Part shown: positions 34,657 through 46,620 of the stretch, in pieces
Layout of the letters: every line of letters starts with the position of its first letter
Numbering within the stretch: the stretch's first letter is position 1
NCBI GenBank assembly: GCA_029448655.1
Contig: JACCLO010000003.1
Location: 3,410,001 to 3,474,000 of the forward strand
Length of the DNA: 64,000 nt
Source of the DNA: Wolfiporia cocos
Taxonomy: Eukaryota; Basidiomycota; Agaricomycetes; Polyporales; Phaeolaceae
Direction: 5' to 3'
Notes under the pieces: model-generated
The model's database searches: none
What the model was told of the DNA's origin: nothing
The model's input: only the letters and a program-made list of their open reading frames with translations
Translations under genes and position numbers: made by a program

Positions 34657-36509
34657 GGGTACGACAGCAATCTTTGGGTGCCGTGAGGAGAAAGCGCTTT
34701 CTTGGGCTTCACGACTGAGCAGTATCCGTCGCCGAGGTGCTGTATGGCGTTCCAGGATCAGCTGAATACCGTCGTTGAGTATCGCGAGGTGTACAAGTGT
34801 GAAAGACCAGTCCACTGATTGGTCGAGATTAGGTGCGGGGTAGCGCGATATGCGAGGCGCTTAGTACAGGGGCTAGGGCGCAGTCAAACTCCCATGCCAT
34901 CACAATTGGTATGTTGTCAGGTTGATGGTCGCTTGTTACGAATTTAAGCGTCAGATACACGCCAATGAGGCAGTCGGGGACAAGTTAAGATCAACAGCTG
35001 CACAATGTGTATCTCATTCAAGTGGCTTGAATTACAAAGAGGCAGGAGCGTCAGTCACGACTCTTCTACAGCAGCCAACACCTTTCGCTTTTCGGTAACT
35101 CCGCGAAAGTCATCCTACCCGATTTTTAACTCCTACATACTGACACCCTTCCTACGTACGATACACCCCATCTCCATCCATCCTATACTACTATGCAGTC
35201 TTCTTTTTCCCGCTCTACTTCCATTTCATTATCCCACCACAATCTGGCTTCCTGCCCGCGCTTATGTACGCACAGTATTTGTCGGCGCTCTCTCTCTCGC
35301 GTCAGTCACGAGTGCATATCGCGACTTGTCACATGTCACGTGTTATGGAGATACGATTCGTCACAAGCGCTAGGCCGAACGTTTGCTTACTAAGCGAGTG
35401 GGGAGGAACGAGAGACGCGTAAGCGCATTTGCGTAGCACCTCCCTTCGAAGACCCTCATAACCCGCTGCAAAAACCAGTTTCTGACCCACCCAGCCTTTC
35501 CCCAGTGTTGGATGGTGGTGTAGTCGTGCCGCCGCCTCGTTTCGGCCTCTGGTCGTCTCCCTCGCGCGCGCGAAGCGCTCGAAAATCCGACGCATCATCG
35601 CATTCCCAGCGTTTCCAAACACGGATTTTCGGCCTTCACACACCTTCAAAATTCCGAGTTCTCGTAGCCTTAGCATCTTCGGAATTTTGACCGAACTCTC
35701 TCACCCAACCCATCCTTCCTAGTTCAAATATCACTCATTAGATTGATATATACTCGTTACTGCACTCTATCCTCGTAGATCCCCACTCACACTTACGAAG
35801 CCCATAGATTGGTACAAGTAATAAAGAATCGGCTCTGCAAGTGGACGCATATCAGACTGCAGGGCATGTGCACCTAATCAGCACTCAGCATTTTGATTAA
35901 ATGGCCGTGTAGAGACCAGTAGGGAGCGAATCAACGTATACGCGACATTGTGCGGGTAGGCTATCCGACTACGCAAATGCTTGCTGCTCATTGATCCGCC
36001 ACGGCGTTTTTTGTTTGCCTTGGTGGCTTCAATATCTGTGACTGTACACACATGCACATGACTATCAGTCTCGACATCCATGAAAGATCCTCGTGGCCTG
36101 TAACCCTCTCTGCGTTGCGATCCAAGAATATGGAGGCGAAGCCTGGTGCGGTTGCTGAACGTACCCAATAGTGCACTATAAATCGCTTCTTTTCTCGTTA
36201 TGTTTAACTATGATCTCAAGCAACGTCCCATTTTCTCGATTCTATGAGGGATATGCAGATAAATGCCGACGGAAGCGTTTGTAAGTTGCATATTGTAATA
36301 CCGGTGATGATGTTGAAGATGGGCTTGATAGAATGAATAGCCATGAGCTGACTTGGTACCCTCGTGCAGAGTACTATATTGACAGGCACTCTTTGAAGCT
36401 CTCGTACATTGTAAGGTGGGTAGAGCAAATCACGACTACTTTATATATTGTGCAAATGGACCATATTTGCCGCTGAGCCCAGAATATTGCGTTAGGCAAC
36501 AAATATACA
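34657..36509. other. Intergenic, 1.9 kb
   Basis: No gene recognised. Around 35567-35695 there are two pairs of short inverted repeats (CGAAAATCCGA with CGGATTTTCGG, and CAAAATTCCGAG with TCGGAATTTTGA) that could form adjacent hairpins. A pyrimidine-rich tract spans about 35070-35260. Confidence 0.4.
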
Positions 36510-38281
36510 TCAAGAATCACGGTTGACGGCTAGACGTATTCTAGCAGCAGCATTGCGTACTTCCGGCAAGTAATAGGGATCACAGTAAGCACACAGATAT
36601 GCCAAGCGCTTCATAATGTCGTCCGTAAAGAATCGAGCGGCGTCGGTGCGCGACTCGGCTAAATAAGCAGAGTTGTACATGATTGTCCATACACTGAACC
36701 AATCCTCCTTTTCGGCACGTTCGTTGATTACTCCAAGGATAGTCTTCTTGGGTTCCATACAGATGCGACCGAAGTCGTCGTCAGAGAGATGTGCACTGAG
36801 GGCAAGGACCGCCTCGCAGGCCCGCCGTGTGGGCTCGCAGAGACGCGGCGTCATCTGGATATAAACCAGTATTGTTTCGATATCTGCACGTTTTTGAGTG
36901 ACGGAAGGTATCGTACTCGTAAGTCTACGCACCCTCGACGCTCACCCGAGCGTTGCAGGCAGCATAGCGAAGCAAATACAGCATCTGACACGCACATCGT
37001 CCGAAAGGAAACCGGCCCGCCAAATATTAAATAGGCGACGATAAACGGGTGTGCATGCATCCGGATAAACGTGCAGCAGCTTTTTCAAATAGCGAGAAAC
37101 CTTGGAAATGTCCTGGTCAGAATGGACCGTTTCTATCGCCTCGTGACCCAATGAATCAATATGTTGCCGGAACAATGCCATAGTTTGCTGATCTGTATGC
37201 GCAGATGAGGACGATGATCCATGGCACGCACGAGGACGTACCTGCAGCTTTCTCATAGAAAGTGTAAGCATCCTTCATCAGCTGCATCACTTCGGTATGC
37301 GTTTCTTCGGATGCTGGTTTGTAGATGGAGATGTAGCGAAGATAGACATCATACTCCGATATTGGTGCTACACCGAGTAGGATTGTCAGGTCAATGCAGA
37401 TATCAAGTACAAGATCATTGTGCGATGTGTAGAGATCGCCGATGCGGTAAAGCGACGAGAGCATATCGATTTTACTGTTTGCGCACTGGACCATAGCCGC
37501 AACGTCTACAATGCTAGCAGTTCATCAAGGCATTCTGAAAATATAAAAGGGAGGAAATACCATTGTGGTCTATAGTAGCGAGAAACTCGGGGTAGTGGCT
37601 GGTTCGGAATATTATACGTGCTAATGCACTCCGTATCTCCCGCGATATAGTTCCTTGAGCAATCATCTTGAACAAGCGGCAGAACACATCGGGTTTCTCA
37701 GGAGGTGTAATGTCAAGAATCAGCTTGATAGTACGTATCAATGCCACCTGTTCGGCTAGATTTGGCCGTTCGATAGCGATTTCGCCTGGGTCCGATGAAT
37801 GTGAGCTCGAGGAACCTACATAATCGACAGGAGCTTGGAATCGTTCAAAGAGATCCAACGCCATGTTTCCGGCATACAATGCGAAGTCTGGGCCGGAGCA
37901 TTTATTGTTGAGGTAGTACTTAGGAATGTGGCCAGTTTTCTCGTCCACGGCATATCCCCTCCGGAGGATTATTTGTGTTAGCGCGTGGTAGGCATCGGAA
38001 AGGGGAGCCTCGCTCAGCGCGGGCCGTATGGCGCTTTCAAGGAAGGAGTCATCTCTACCTGCGTCGTACGCTACAAGTAGTGGCGCCAATGCATCAGTAA
38101 TGACCGTGTCCTGAGGGGGGTCACGGTCTGTGTCATCCGGGTGAGATAGCGATGCCAATGCATCAGTAGTGGTTGTGCACTGAGAAAGGTCACTGTCGAC
38201 ACAACTCTTTGATAGCGCGGATGCTCCCTCATCAGTTCTGAGGGTGAGTCCTCGACCAATCCTGCGAATGCGAGATGCCAA
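36510..38281 (-). CDS. Hypothetical alpha-helical protein, probably ARM/HEAT-like
   Basis: I do not recognise the family. Clear exons are 37561-38281, 37242-37505, about 36940-37192 and 36510-36932; the first two junctions are in phase. The last junction is unresolved: the frame-preserving acceptors give introns of only 21-30 bp, so either an unusual donor is used or the gene has a small lesion there. The protein (~530 residues) is rich in Leu/Ala/Ile helices with repeated LxxLL-type spacing, like armadillo-type repeats of fungal hypothetical proteins. Near the N-terminus a short unit is tandemly repeated (TTTDALASLSH and VITDALAPLLV), visible in DNA as two ~57-bp copies around 38080-38190. 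ATG 38281 is the first good start. Confidence 0.6.
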
Positions 38282-39631
38282 CGACGAAAGACGCCGTGAG
38301 AGTAGGGTCGGGTATAATTGAGTCCCTTCACAGGCACTAGGCTACAATGTTTCAATCCTTCCGGCAAACGCTGCTAGTAATAGCGCTACCTACAGCGATG
38401 AGTGTAACACTGCTGTCAGCGTCTCGTATCTCAGATGTCCGCGATTTCTGTTTTGAAAGATAGTTTAATAACCTAAATGCTCGGGATCATAAAACAGTGA
38501 ATCCTTTGTATGTGGGACTCCGGAACGTTTGGACGGCCACTCAGAATTGGATGCGGCTGGACGGGCGAGCGAACGTGCTGACCTGATCCACTCCTACAAG
38601 GGTGCTGTGCTCGCTTGCTGTATCTTTGAGAGACATGTCGTCCTGATTGACATCAATACTTTGTGGCGGCATGGCAATTGAGCACAGTTGCTATCAGACT
38701 CACCACGCTGCAAATCGTCGGTTGAAGGTCAGCTGTAGGGCTCGTAGCGACGTGAGTTGGCATTCAAATGGTTAAGAATTCCCACCGCCCAAACCCCGCC
38801 GGAACGCGATGCATGGGCGCTCACACAGGTCGCGACTAGTCGTTAAGCTGGCCGCCCAGTCACGCGTTCTATAACCAGAATTGCCCCGCTAACGCGTCAT
38901 TGCCAAATCGGACCTGATCGGATGTGATCGGAGGCCGGCGAGGCGCCCGCACATTGTCATTTTAATAAGCGTCCGTATTAGCAGCTCGTTCACCTCCGTC
39001 ACCTTATATAATACCCAGAACGCTCCCCTGCCATCAGCAAAGTGCTATTGTGACTCAGGCTTCTCTTGCAGAAATCTGCGTTCTACTCTGGAGACAGAAT
39101 GCGCTGAGGTTGACGTCTCCCCGCGCGCTTACCGCGTCCTTCCACTCCTCGTCCCGCCGCTAGGATGAGGGCCCGAGATCACCATTCAAGAAATTCTCCG
39201 AAACGCTGAGGGAGGAGTTCAAGAAGATCCGTGAAGGAGACGAAAATCACAAGCAAGTCATGGGAGATTTGGGCAAAATCCAGGACTTGGAAGCCTTTCA
39301 GAAGGCGCGAGCAGCATACGAGCGGGCGAAGGTGGTGCTGGTTGAAGCCCGTCGTCCTAGTAAATGGAAGTCTGGAAAGAAATACTACATGCACTTCAGA
39401 GAACTGCCAAGCGATCGGGCCCGGCTTTGTCCCGAGCGCGCGTCTAAGGTGCTGTATATGAACGTTGAACCCAGATAGAAGCGACAGGCATTGCTCGTCT
39501 TTGTCGCTCGCATTCACATCCTGGACGCTGTAGTATTTGGCGTCCTCCACCGTATCACAGCGCCAGAGCTTCGGGGGGATGTCAGAGGTGCGTCTATTCC
39601 CAGATCGTACCTTTCGTCGGAGACTGGAAAC
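38282..39631. other. Divergent intergenic region with TATA box and possible small ORF
   Basis: Lies between the start of the helical protein (minus) and the F-box gene (plus). A TATA box (TTATATAATA) sits at about 39003-39012. An open plus-strand stretch to a stop at 39476-39478 has coding-like character (EFKKIREGDENHKQVMGD, then KWKSGKKYYMHFRELPSD) but lacks a convincing start; the first usable ATG is 39260 (72 residues). It could be a small gene, a pseudogene fragment or an upstream exon. Confidence 0.35.
38909..38931. promoter_or_regulatory. Triple CGG motif at exact 10-bp spacing
   Basis: CGG occurs at 38909, 38919 and 38929, each separated by 7 bp, all in the same orientation, ~75 bp upstream of the TATA box. 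CGG direct repeats are a binding format of Zn2Cys6 transcription factors; function here is inference. Confidence 0.3.
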
Positions 39632-41159
39632 ATGCTTCAGTCGTCCACAAACGAGAACCATGCAGCTGACATCCAGGAACGGAGTGTGCCACCCAGTGCG
39701 CCGCCACTTGCACTGTGGATGTCATCTTCCGAATGGCCACCCCTGCTACCTCACTTTAGCTCCGAGACGGTAGCATCCCGTATTCCTGTGGAGTTATGGG
39801 ACTTGATCCTTAGCCATCTGCGTCATGAGCCGGAGACGCTATCAATTGTCGAGGAAGTATGCAAGGGATGGTACAAGAGGAGTTGTCGCCTCAGAGAGCA
39901 CGGAGAAGACGAAGCCATTAGCAGATACTTTAATGACAAGGAAGACGTTCGCCTCTGTGCGCAATACATGTGGAAAATGCCAAGGAACAGACGTCGGATA
40001 CGGCACGTCACGCTCAGGGGCAGTCTCTTAGCAGAACGAGGCAAGGTCAAGCAGAGCAGCCTCGCGCACCTCGGAGCTTTCACGGTAGCATTCGCGGGTA
40101 AACAGCTGCCACGCCTGTATTGGCTCAGGATCGAAGATGGAGAGTGGATAAGGGGAACCATTCCGGATAGTGTATTCGTGCAACTCTCCACCTTCCATCT
40201 GATCACTGATCTGGAGCTCTACGGCATTACACTTCCGTCGAGCACGGTGCTATTGCGCCTCGTCTGCGCGCTCGACAGCCTCAAGCATCTCGCCATCAGG
40301 AAGCTGGTTTTGTCTGATGTACGGTTGCCTCCAGCTGGCCGGCGATGGACGCCTTCACCAAATCTCAAATCCTTGGTTTTGTCACACATGTTGAACTGGG
40401 CAGACGAATTCCGTGAGCTGTGTCCTAGCACCAATATAACGATGTCAAGCGGCCATGCAGCTGTGTCATTGCTCTTGGAAGCAATTAGCCACTCTAGCCT
40501 GCAGCAGCCACTACAAAACGCAGGAAAAGACCTTATCGTACTGTCGCTGGACCTGCTCCCGCCTCTCCAACATAGAGAGCCTCAGAGAATACAATTCCTG
40601 TGCGGTATGCAAATATATTTCTCACTGAGCCGGACAACATGCTCATCGCATGTCATTGGGACAGTATTAAATATGGACTTATCCCGAAATATCGGCCTAC
40701 GGCATCTTTCCCTGCATCTCAACCTAGACAATCTGCATGGAGAGATGCTTCAAGTCGAAAGAGCAGAGACTTATGATGTGTTTCGACGCATAATCTCATC
40801 CGCATCCCCCACTGTGCTTGAGCACATCGACATATCTCTAACTTGTTCTCACTCGCCAAATAGCCCTTCCGTTCTGTCTCGCGCTCTGCTTCCGTTATGT
40901 ACATGGATATATCCTCTGGATCACCTTCTTGTACAAGAGGGCTATACTTCGTTGGAATCCGTGCATCTACATTTACGTAGCATGGATGAAGAATCCAAGA
41001 GAACAATGAAGTCCGAATGGGCCGATCTCGGACCAGTTTGGTTTCCGAACCTCTATTCTCGAGGGATTATTCGGTATGTATCACCGACGCCACCGGTCTG
41101 CTTTGATGTGGAAATGCACTCATTTGCATTATTTTCTACATAGGTGCAATGTCGGGTAG
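39632..41159 (+). CDS. F-box protein
   Basis: Likely a substrate adaptor of an SCF ubiquitin ligase. Exon 1 39632-41073 and exon 2 41144-41159, joined across a 70-bp intron (GTATGT..ATAG), give 485 residues; without splicing the frame would run a further ~23 codons. The F-box lies at residues ~50-90: IPVELWDLILSHLRHEPETL followed by SIVEEVCKGWYKRSC, with the usual Pro and Leu anchors for Skp1. The remainder is Leu-rich with spaced segments (LYWLRIEDGEW, LITDLELYGITL, LKHLAIRKLVL, LKSLVLSHM, LRHLSLHLNLDNL) that resemble degenerate leucine-rich repeats found in mushroom F-box proteins, a highly expanded group. The start 39632 is the first ATG in this frame. Confidence 0.8.
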
Positions 41160-42321
41160 TGGTGCCTGCATTACCTTTTCCATACGCTCAACGGCGCCGG
41201 TAGTGACACTGAGAGCAAGCATGATTCAAGTCCGTGTGCCTTAGCATCACCTGCTCGTCCTCCAATTAATACTAGATGCACCCCGTGGCTCGCCGCCACG
41301 CCTCGCGCTTGGAAGCGGTAATCACCAGAGGTTGCAATCTGAGATCAACGAGAAGGACCTACGTGAGGATGCTTGGTGCTGAGTGCGCGCGCGTCGGGCA
41401 GAATTACCGCCAAGGAGTTGGATTCGGCTCCGGAGGCCTAGTGATGGCTCTTCCATGTGCGCGCCTCATCGCTGGCCATTTTCTTCGTAGGCTTTAGCTC
41501 TGTCATGATTCTCCTGTCTGAGTATGCAAGATACGGAAGACGTCATACTGGAAGTCGTGGCAACAAACCGGCCACGCTTTATTTAGTTCCTTGATTGCTG
41601 CCAGATATACCGCACTATCGCGCGTCGCCTGCCTCCGAGAGACATTCTCTTCCTGCCTGGAGTGCTAACACTGAGGTGAGGCACCCTATACCTTACTTTT
41701 GCGCTTGTTACTTATGTAGTGAACAGCTGTTCGTACGCTACCTCAGTGCTCTCACCTATACAGTTGTCCGACGTATTGCACACGCAACGGACCACTATCG
41801 CCGCGCCGCAAGCTGATGACGCGGACGACTTATCTCGGCCACAGGTTAGCGAGAGAACATTGGCCATATCGGACTGAAGGGGTGCGACAGAACGATGATT
41901 TCGGCATTCAGATCAGTCAGAGAGTTTAACACTCGATGAACAAAGGTTTGTATGAGGAGATATTTGACGGACGACGCCTATATCTGTACCTCGCATCCTC
42001 ACGAGCTCCAACGGAACTGAATAGAATTATTACGCGCTATGGCGGGAAACCACGCACATGAATCCGGACAGTCTCTCACAACACAGGGTTTGAATGAGTC
42101 GTCCTGTGACCTTGCTTACCAACGATGTTCATTCAGATCCGGGTGCAACGGAACCTTCCTCACCACGATTTGTCGAGTGTCTAAGCGATGCACGATCACA
42201 TTGCCGGTCGCTTGTTGCATCTGCATCTTACAGGTGCTTCGAAATCACGGTCTGCGCTTTCCAAAATTCTGATTGGTCCGCATCCAGTCTTTCTCGCCCC
42301 TCCTCTGCGGAACAGTTGAAG
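41160..42321. other. Intergenic, 1.2 kb
   Basis: No gene or repeat recognised; the right end is the promoter of CYP53 copy 3. Confidence 0.45.
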
Positions 42322-42329
42322 TATATAAA
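42322..42329 (+). promoter_or_regulatory. TATA box of CYP53 copy 3
   Basis: TATATAAA, 39 bp upstream of the start codon at 42368; corresponds to the TATA-like sites of copies 1 and 2. Confidence 0.65.
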
Positions 42330-42367
42330 GATCTGCTCACTCGTAGAGGCAGTATAACCATAGCATC

Positions 42368-44403
42368 ATGCCTCTCATAGGCGACATCCCAGTTCGGACA
42401 CCCCCCTTGGTGGGCATATCCACTATCTGGCTCGTCTTGATTTCGGTCACTGTGATCGTCACGGTGATATGCGTCGTGCCTTATCTACTCGATCCACTTG
42501 GACTGCGCGCATTTCCTGGCCCTACATTGGCCAAGTTCGCCAGTGGCTGGCTGCCCTGGGTCATTAGCCAGAACCGCTGGTCCGTCACGGTTGATCGCTT
42601 GCATGAGAAATATGGTGAGTACCGCCAGTACCGATGACTATCACGGCTTGTCAAGACAGGAATTTGTTTGATGCCACATAGGGACGTTTGTGCGTTTGGC
42701 ACCCAATCACGTCTCGATCGCCCATCCTGCAGCACTTTCGGCGGTGTATGGTCATTCGTCGGGAGCTCTGAAAGCACCGTTTTACGACGCCTCCGGGAAC
42801 TTCAAAGCTCGGAACATGTTCAATACTCGCTCGCGCTCCGAGCATGCTAGGAAGCGGCGAAGTGAATCGCACATGTTCTCGCCGCAGAGTGTGCGCGCCC
42901 TCGAGGGTACTGCACGCGTGCATCATGGCAATTTCGTCAGCCAGTGGGACAAGCTGTACTCGTATGTAGCACAAGCTAAGAGCGGTGAGGCCAAGGAAGG
43001 CAAGCTGGGTACGTGTGCTTGGAGGGTGGAAGATGGGCGCGTCTGGTTCAACTGCATGCCATGTGAGTTGATATGTTGCATACTTTAAAGGTGCCGCACC
43101 GACAGTCACTGCGATATGCAGGGTTCAACTACTGGTCATTTGACACTATTGGTTAGCTCCTGATCTCTCGGGATCTCTGCGTGCTGTATGACGTTGACAA
43201 CCCTATGAACTCAGGTGACCTTGCTTTTGGTGCCCCGTTCGGAATGCTTCTGTCCGCAAAAGACACCGTCCGCGTCGCCACATCGGTTAAAGCAGGCATG
43301 GCGGCATTCGGAACCTCTTCTACAACAGGTAAATTCACGCTAGAAACGGAAGAAATACCCGCCACAAAACTGTTGAACAAACGCGCTAAGCTTGTTACGA
43401 CGCTCGGCTGGTTTCCGAAATATTGGCAACCTATCATCGAATTGTTACCTCCCTTCCGTGCCGGCAGAGAGGCCACCCCTAAGTTGGCTGGACTAGCAGT
43501 AGCCGCAGTTGCCAAACGGCTTAGTAACCCCGATGCCCGCGAGGACATGTTGAACAGGCTGTTGGATGCCCGTGATGAGAACGGCGAACCTTTAAGCCCC
43601 GAAGAATTGAGTGCAGAGGCGTGGCTGCTCATCATAGCTGGGGCCGACACTGTTGCAAAGTGAGTAACTCCGGATATGTATGTTGTCTCTTGGCATTCAT
43701 CATATCGCCTTGGAACCCCTAGCACATCGTGCGCGACGACATATTACCTCGCTCGTGATCAGCGAGTGCAAACAAAGCTTCAGGCAGAGCTCGATGAAGC
43801 TTTTAAGTCGATCGACTCAGCAGTCGCGCCCTATGATGCGATCAAACACCTCCCATACCTTGATGCCGTAGTGAACGAGGGACTCAGATTGCATGCTACT
43901 GTCGGTGCAGGACTCCCCCGCGTCGTTCCTGAAGGCGGCCTAACTGTGCTCGGCCACACCTTCAAAGAAGGCACCTGGGTCAGCGTACCTGTCTATCACC
44001 TTCACCGAGACGAGAGTATCTGGGGAGAGAATGCCAACGAATTCTATCCGGAGCGCTGGATTGAAGCTAGTGGAGATCGGAAGAAGACGATGCTCGACGC
44101 GTTCGCCCCGTTCTCAGTCGGTCCTAGGTTAGCGATGCTTGCGCCTTCGAGTTGTATTCTATCAGCTGATCGCGTCTTACAGGGCATGCATCGGTCGCAA
44201 CCTTGCGCTGATGCAGCTTCATATCGTTCTCTCGACTCTGTTCCATCGATTCGACTTTGTGCTTGAGTCTCATGATCCGGTGCGTCACTTGGCCACACAA
44301 TAGATGCTGCACTGCTGACGTATAGAATTAGCTCCCTGTTCAGGATAGTTTTGTTCGCAAGCCTAAGCGGTGTGTGATAGGCATCAAGTCCAGGAAGCTG
44401 TGA
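42368..44403 (+). CDS. Cytochrome P450, CYP53 family, copy 3
   Basis: Plus-strand paralogue of the genes at 2418 and 12709. Exons: 42368-42614, 42682-43062, 43122-43151, 43215-43659, 43723-44127, 44183-44279, 44332-44403; internal exons are identical in length to those of both other copies and all phases agree, giving 558 residues. Features: membrane anchor (~20-40), [12 protein letters not shown] hinge, I-helix AGADTVANTSC, Exx[24 protein letters not shown], heme loop FSVGPRACIG (Cys near 505), and the conserved tail [15 protein letters not shown]. All introns have GT donors. No frame damage is visible, so this copy is probably functional. It lies 28 kb from copy 2 and in inverted orientation, implying duplication followed by rearrangement. 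Substrate inference is benzoate-like aromatics. Confidence 0.93.
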
Positions 44404-45612
44404 AGCCTCATGGGTCGCCAAGTTGTCTACATCTTTCATTGCATGGGATATGTCTTTAAATGAGCCGTTCTTCCGGTGCATATGCGTCCCCTCTATGTCG
44501 TTGGATAATCTCCATTAGGCGGTCAGTGTAGCACGATGCCCATTAGTACACCTTAGTAGTCGCTATCGACGTATATTGGTTGGATTGTACATATCTTTCT
44601 GAGGCATGGGCCAGCCGAGCATATCATTTCGCCCGCTGCATGGGGTTTGTAAGATACGTGCAGTCCATTTCTTGCATTGTGAGTCTTCCGGGAGTCTACC
44701 ATCCCGCGAGATGCACGACATACTCTGAGCAGATTTGAGAGAGCACTATATGCAGCGAAGATGACGAGACTGAAGATATGAAAGACAAGGAACAAAGACG
44801 TCCAAGCATACCGTACAAAGCGGGATGCGGTGCGATAAATACTATCGTAAGAAGGCTGTATAGAACCAGGCAAATCAAGGAACGTGTTCTCGGAAGGTAA
44901 CGAGACCATACCTCAGAGACAAGGACGATCGCTCAGGACTGCCTACTCAGAAAGATCTCCGACGGACAGCTTCCTACTTGACTTTACGAGCGATGAGAAG
45001 ACGATAAACGTAGTTCAGACAATGTATAGGTCAACAACAGTCAATGTGTAACGCCATCGAGTTGCTGCTTGACCGGTGGAGCGTAGATATGGTCATCTTT
45101 GTCGGCGTGAGACTGTCTCATAACACGTCAGTACGAGTTGCGACTGAGGTTTGCTCGCTATCGTCACAGATCATGCAGTTTGTGACATACCGCATGGACG
45201 CGTTGGCGCTGTGCCTAAACTGAGACTAAGACCAAGCTTTCAAAGTCCAGAACGTTCATCGCATAGCAGCATCGTCTTTGATGTACTATCCAGCGCGACC
45301 GTATCAGCGAAGGACCATCAATTCCCGTTTCTGACTGATATGTCTTGCTGCCACATGCTAATGTGACTTTGTCAGAGTTACGACGTCGAGATCCAGACAT
45401 AGTCGTCGGGCTCGATCAAGGGGTGGCACAGTACAGGCAGCTGTCCGTACATGGCTTAGACGATCACTGCGGTGATGCTTTTAGGACAGCCTATTGCACT
45501 TTCATGGTAGTGGGTTTCATTCGGGCTCGCCTCAGGCTAGCATGGAGTGGCAGTAGCTAAACCTCAATTTATCAGAATACGTCTTTATAGGAAGATAGTA
45601 TGCATTGCCAAT
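44404..45612. other. 3' flank of CYP53 copy 3
   Basis: The first ~80 bp match the 3' flank of CYP53 copy 1. The segment ~44697-44900 is homologous to ~46360-46600, downstream of the CYP53 relic, showing that the duplicated unit included 3' DNA. No independent gene recognised. Confidence 0.45.
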
Positions 45613-45730
45613 ATCCACGGCCATAGGACTCTGAAAGCACCGCATCCCGTCCGATCTGCGCAGTTAAGCAGAGTGCCGCCCAGTTAGTACCACGGTGGGG
45701 GACCACGCGGGAATCCTGGGTGCTGTGGTT
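45613..45730 (+). rRNA. 5S ribosomal RNA, dispersed copy
   Basis: A ~118-nt sequence starting ATCCACGGCCATAGGACTCT and containing the conserved fungal 5S blocks GCATCCCGTCCGATCTGCGC, AGTTAAGCAGAGTGCCGCC and GGGGGACCACGCGGGAATCC; the 5' ATCCACGG... pairs with the 3' ...GTGCTGTGG, and a run of eight T follows as a Pol III terminator. The internal control region (A box, intermediate element, C box) looks intact. A deleted relative lies at 57489-57590 with shared flanks. Confidence 0.92.
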
Positions 45731-45859
45731 TTTTTTCGATTCTCGCGGTTTTGTTGACCTTATTGTTTTTGTGAGTCGACAAATTTTTGACTGACTTGGA
45801 GCCATGCAGGCAAATGTTTGCGTACAGGAAGATATGAAGAAGATGTAGAATTACAACCC

Positions 45860-46235
45860 GAACATGGTCCAGCCATTCCCCTCTTGGCCGGACTTACAGG
45901 CACATGTGGCGTGTGGTCAATCTCATTTTACGGCAATACAACCTTGATCTCAGTTGTCATGTTCGCAGTACATACATCCCTGCCTTACTTTCTCGATCCG
46001 TTGGAACTCTGCTAAGTCATCACCCTTGGCTGGCCGCCCAGGATTGTCTGCCAGAACCGCTGGTCCGTGACTGTCGAACGTCTGTACAGAAAGAGGATGA
46101 GTGCTGCTAGTAATTGGTGTCTGTCGCTTTATAAGACAAGAGCTAGTACATAAAGAGGGGCGTTCGTGTATTTGCCACCTGCCAGTGGCATTCACGAGTA
46201 CGCCTCGATAGTCGCTCACAGTGCTTTGCACATTG
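45860..46235 (+). pseudogene. CYP53 relic (exon 1 and start of exon 2)
   Basis: The stretch encodes LPYFLDPLELC then a stop, then in another frame [20 protein letters not shown], which matches exon 1 of the three intact CYP53 genes ([20 protein letters not shown]). After an intron-sized gap, ~46163-46232 encodes AFVYLPP and, with a small insertion, YASIVAHSAL, matching exon 2 ([17 protein letters not shown]). At least one frameshift and a stop are present and the rest of the gene is missing. It begins ~130 bp downstream of the 5S gene. Confidence 0.75.
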
Positions 46236-46454
46236 ACTCAAGCTGAAAACATCTCTAGCCAGGTTACATGCATATTGTTCTACTTGCAGCAATGGATTGT
46301 CGTTAGCAGCTGTACTTCACCTTTTGCGTCTCCGAATACTGTTGTTGACCCTTCCAAAGTGTTGCGCGCAAGCACAATATATTCCGAGCATATCAGAGTG
46401 AGACTTATCAACGAACACGGTGCGGACTCGAGCGTAACAGATAGACAACGAAGA

Positions 46455-46620
46455 GAGACATCCAAGTACACCGCACGAAGTGAGATCCACAGCGGTATAC
46501 TCTATTACTAGAAAGCAGTACGTAGCAAGCCAAATCAAGAGACGTCCAAGTACACTGCAGGAAGGAGAAGTGAAACAGCGCACTCTATTACGAGTAAACA
46601 GAGGTATGAGAGAGCGACGA
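46455..46620. repeat. Two diverged tandem ~84-bp units
   Basis: Units beginning AGAGACATCCAAGTACACCG and AGAGACGTCCAAGTACACTG follow each other and share the later string CTCTATTAC. A third relative is at ~44794-44880 beside CYP53 copy 3 (GACGTCCAAGCATACCG). Confidence 0.5.

Noticed and set aside
35329..35676. 115-codon minus-strand frame in the 35-kb intergenic region
   Set aside because: Low-complexity Arg/Leu-rich, overlaps inverted-repeat hairpins, no domain and no plausible promoter.
39179..39661. 160-codon minus-strand open frame before the F-box gene
   Set aside because: Composition is non-protein-like, and the opposite strand over the same DNA shows better coding character.
44553..44909. 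118-codon minus-strand frame with a hydrophobic stretch
   Set aside because: Lies in the repeated CYP53 3' flank; the homologous DNA at 46360-46600 does not keep the frame.
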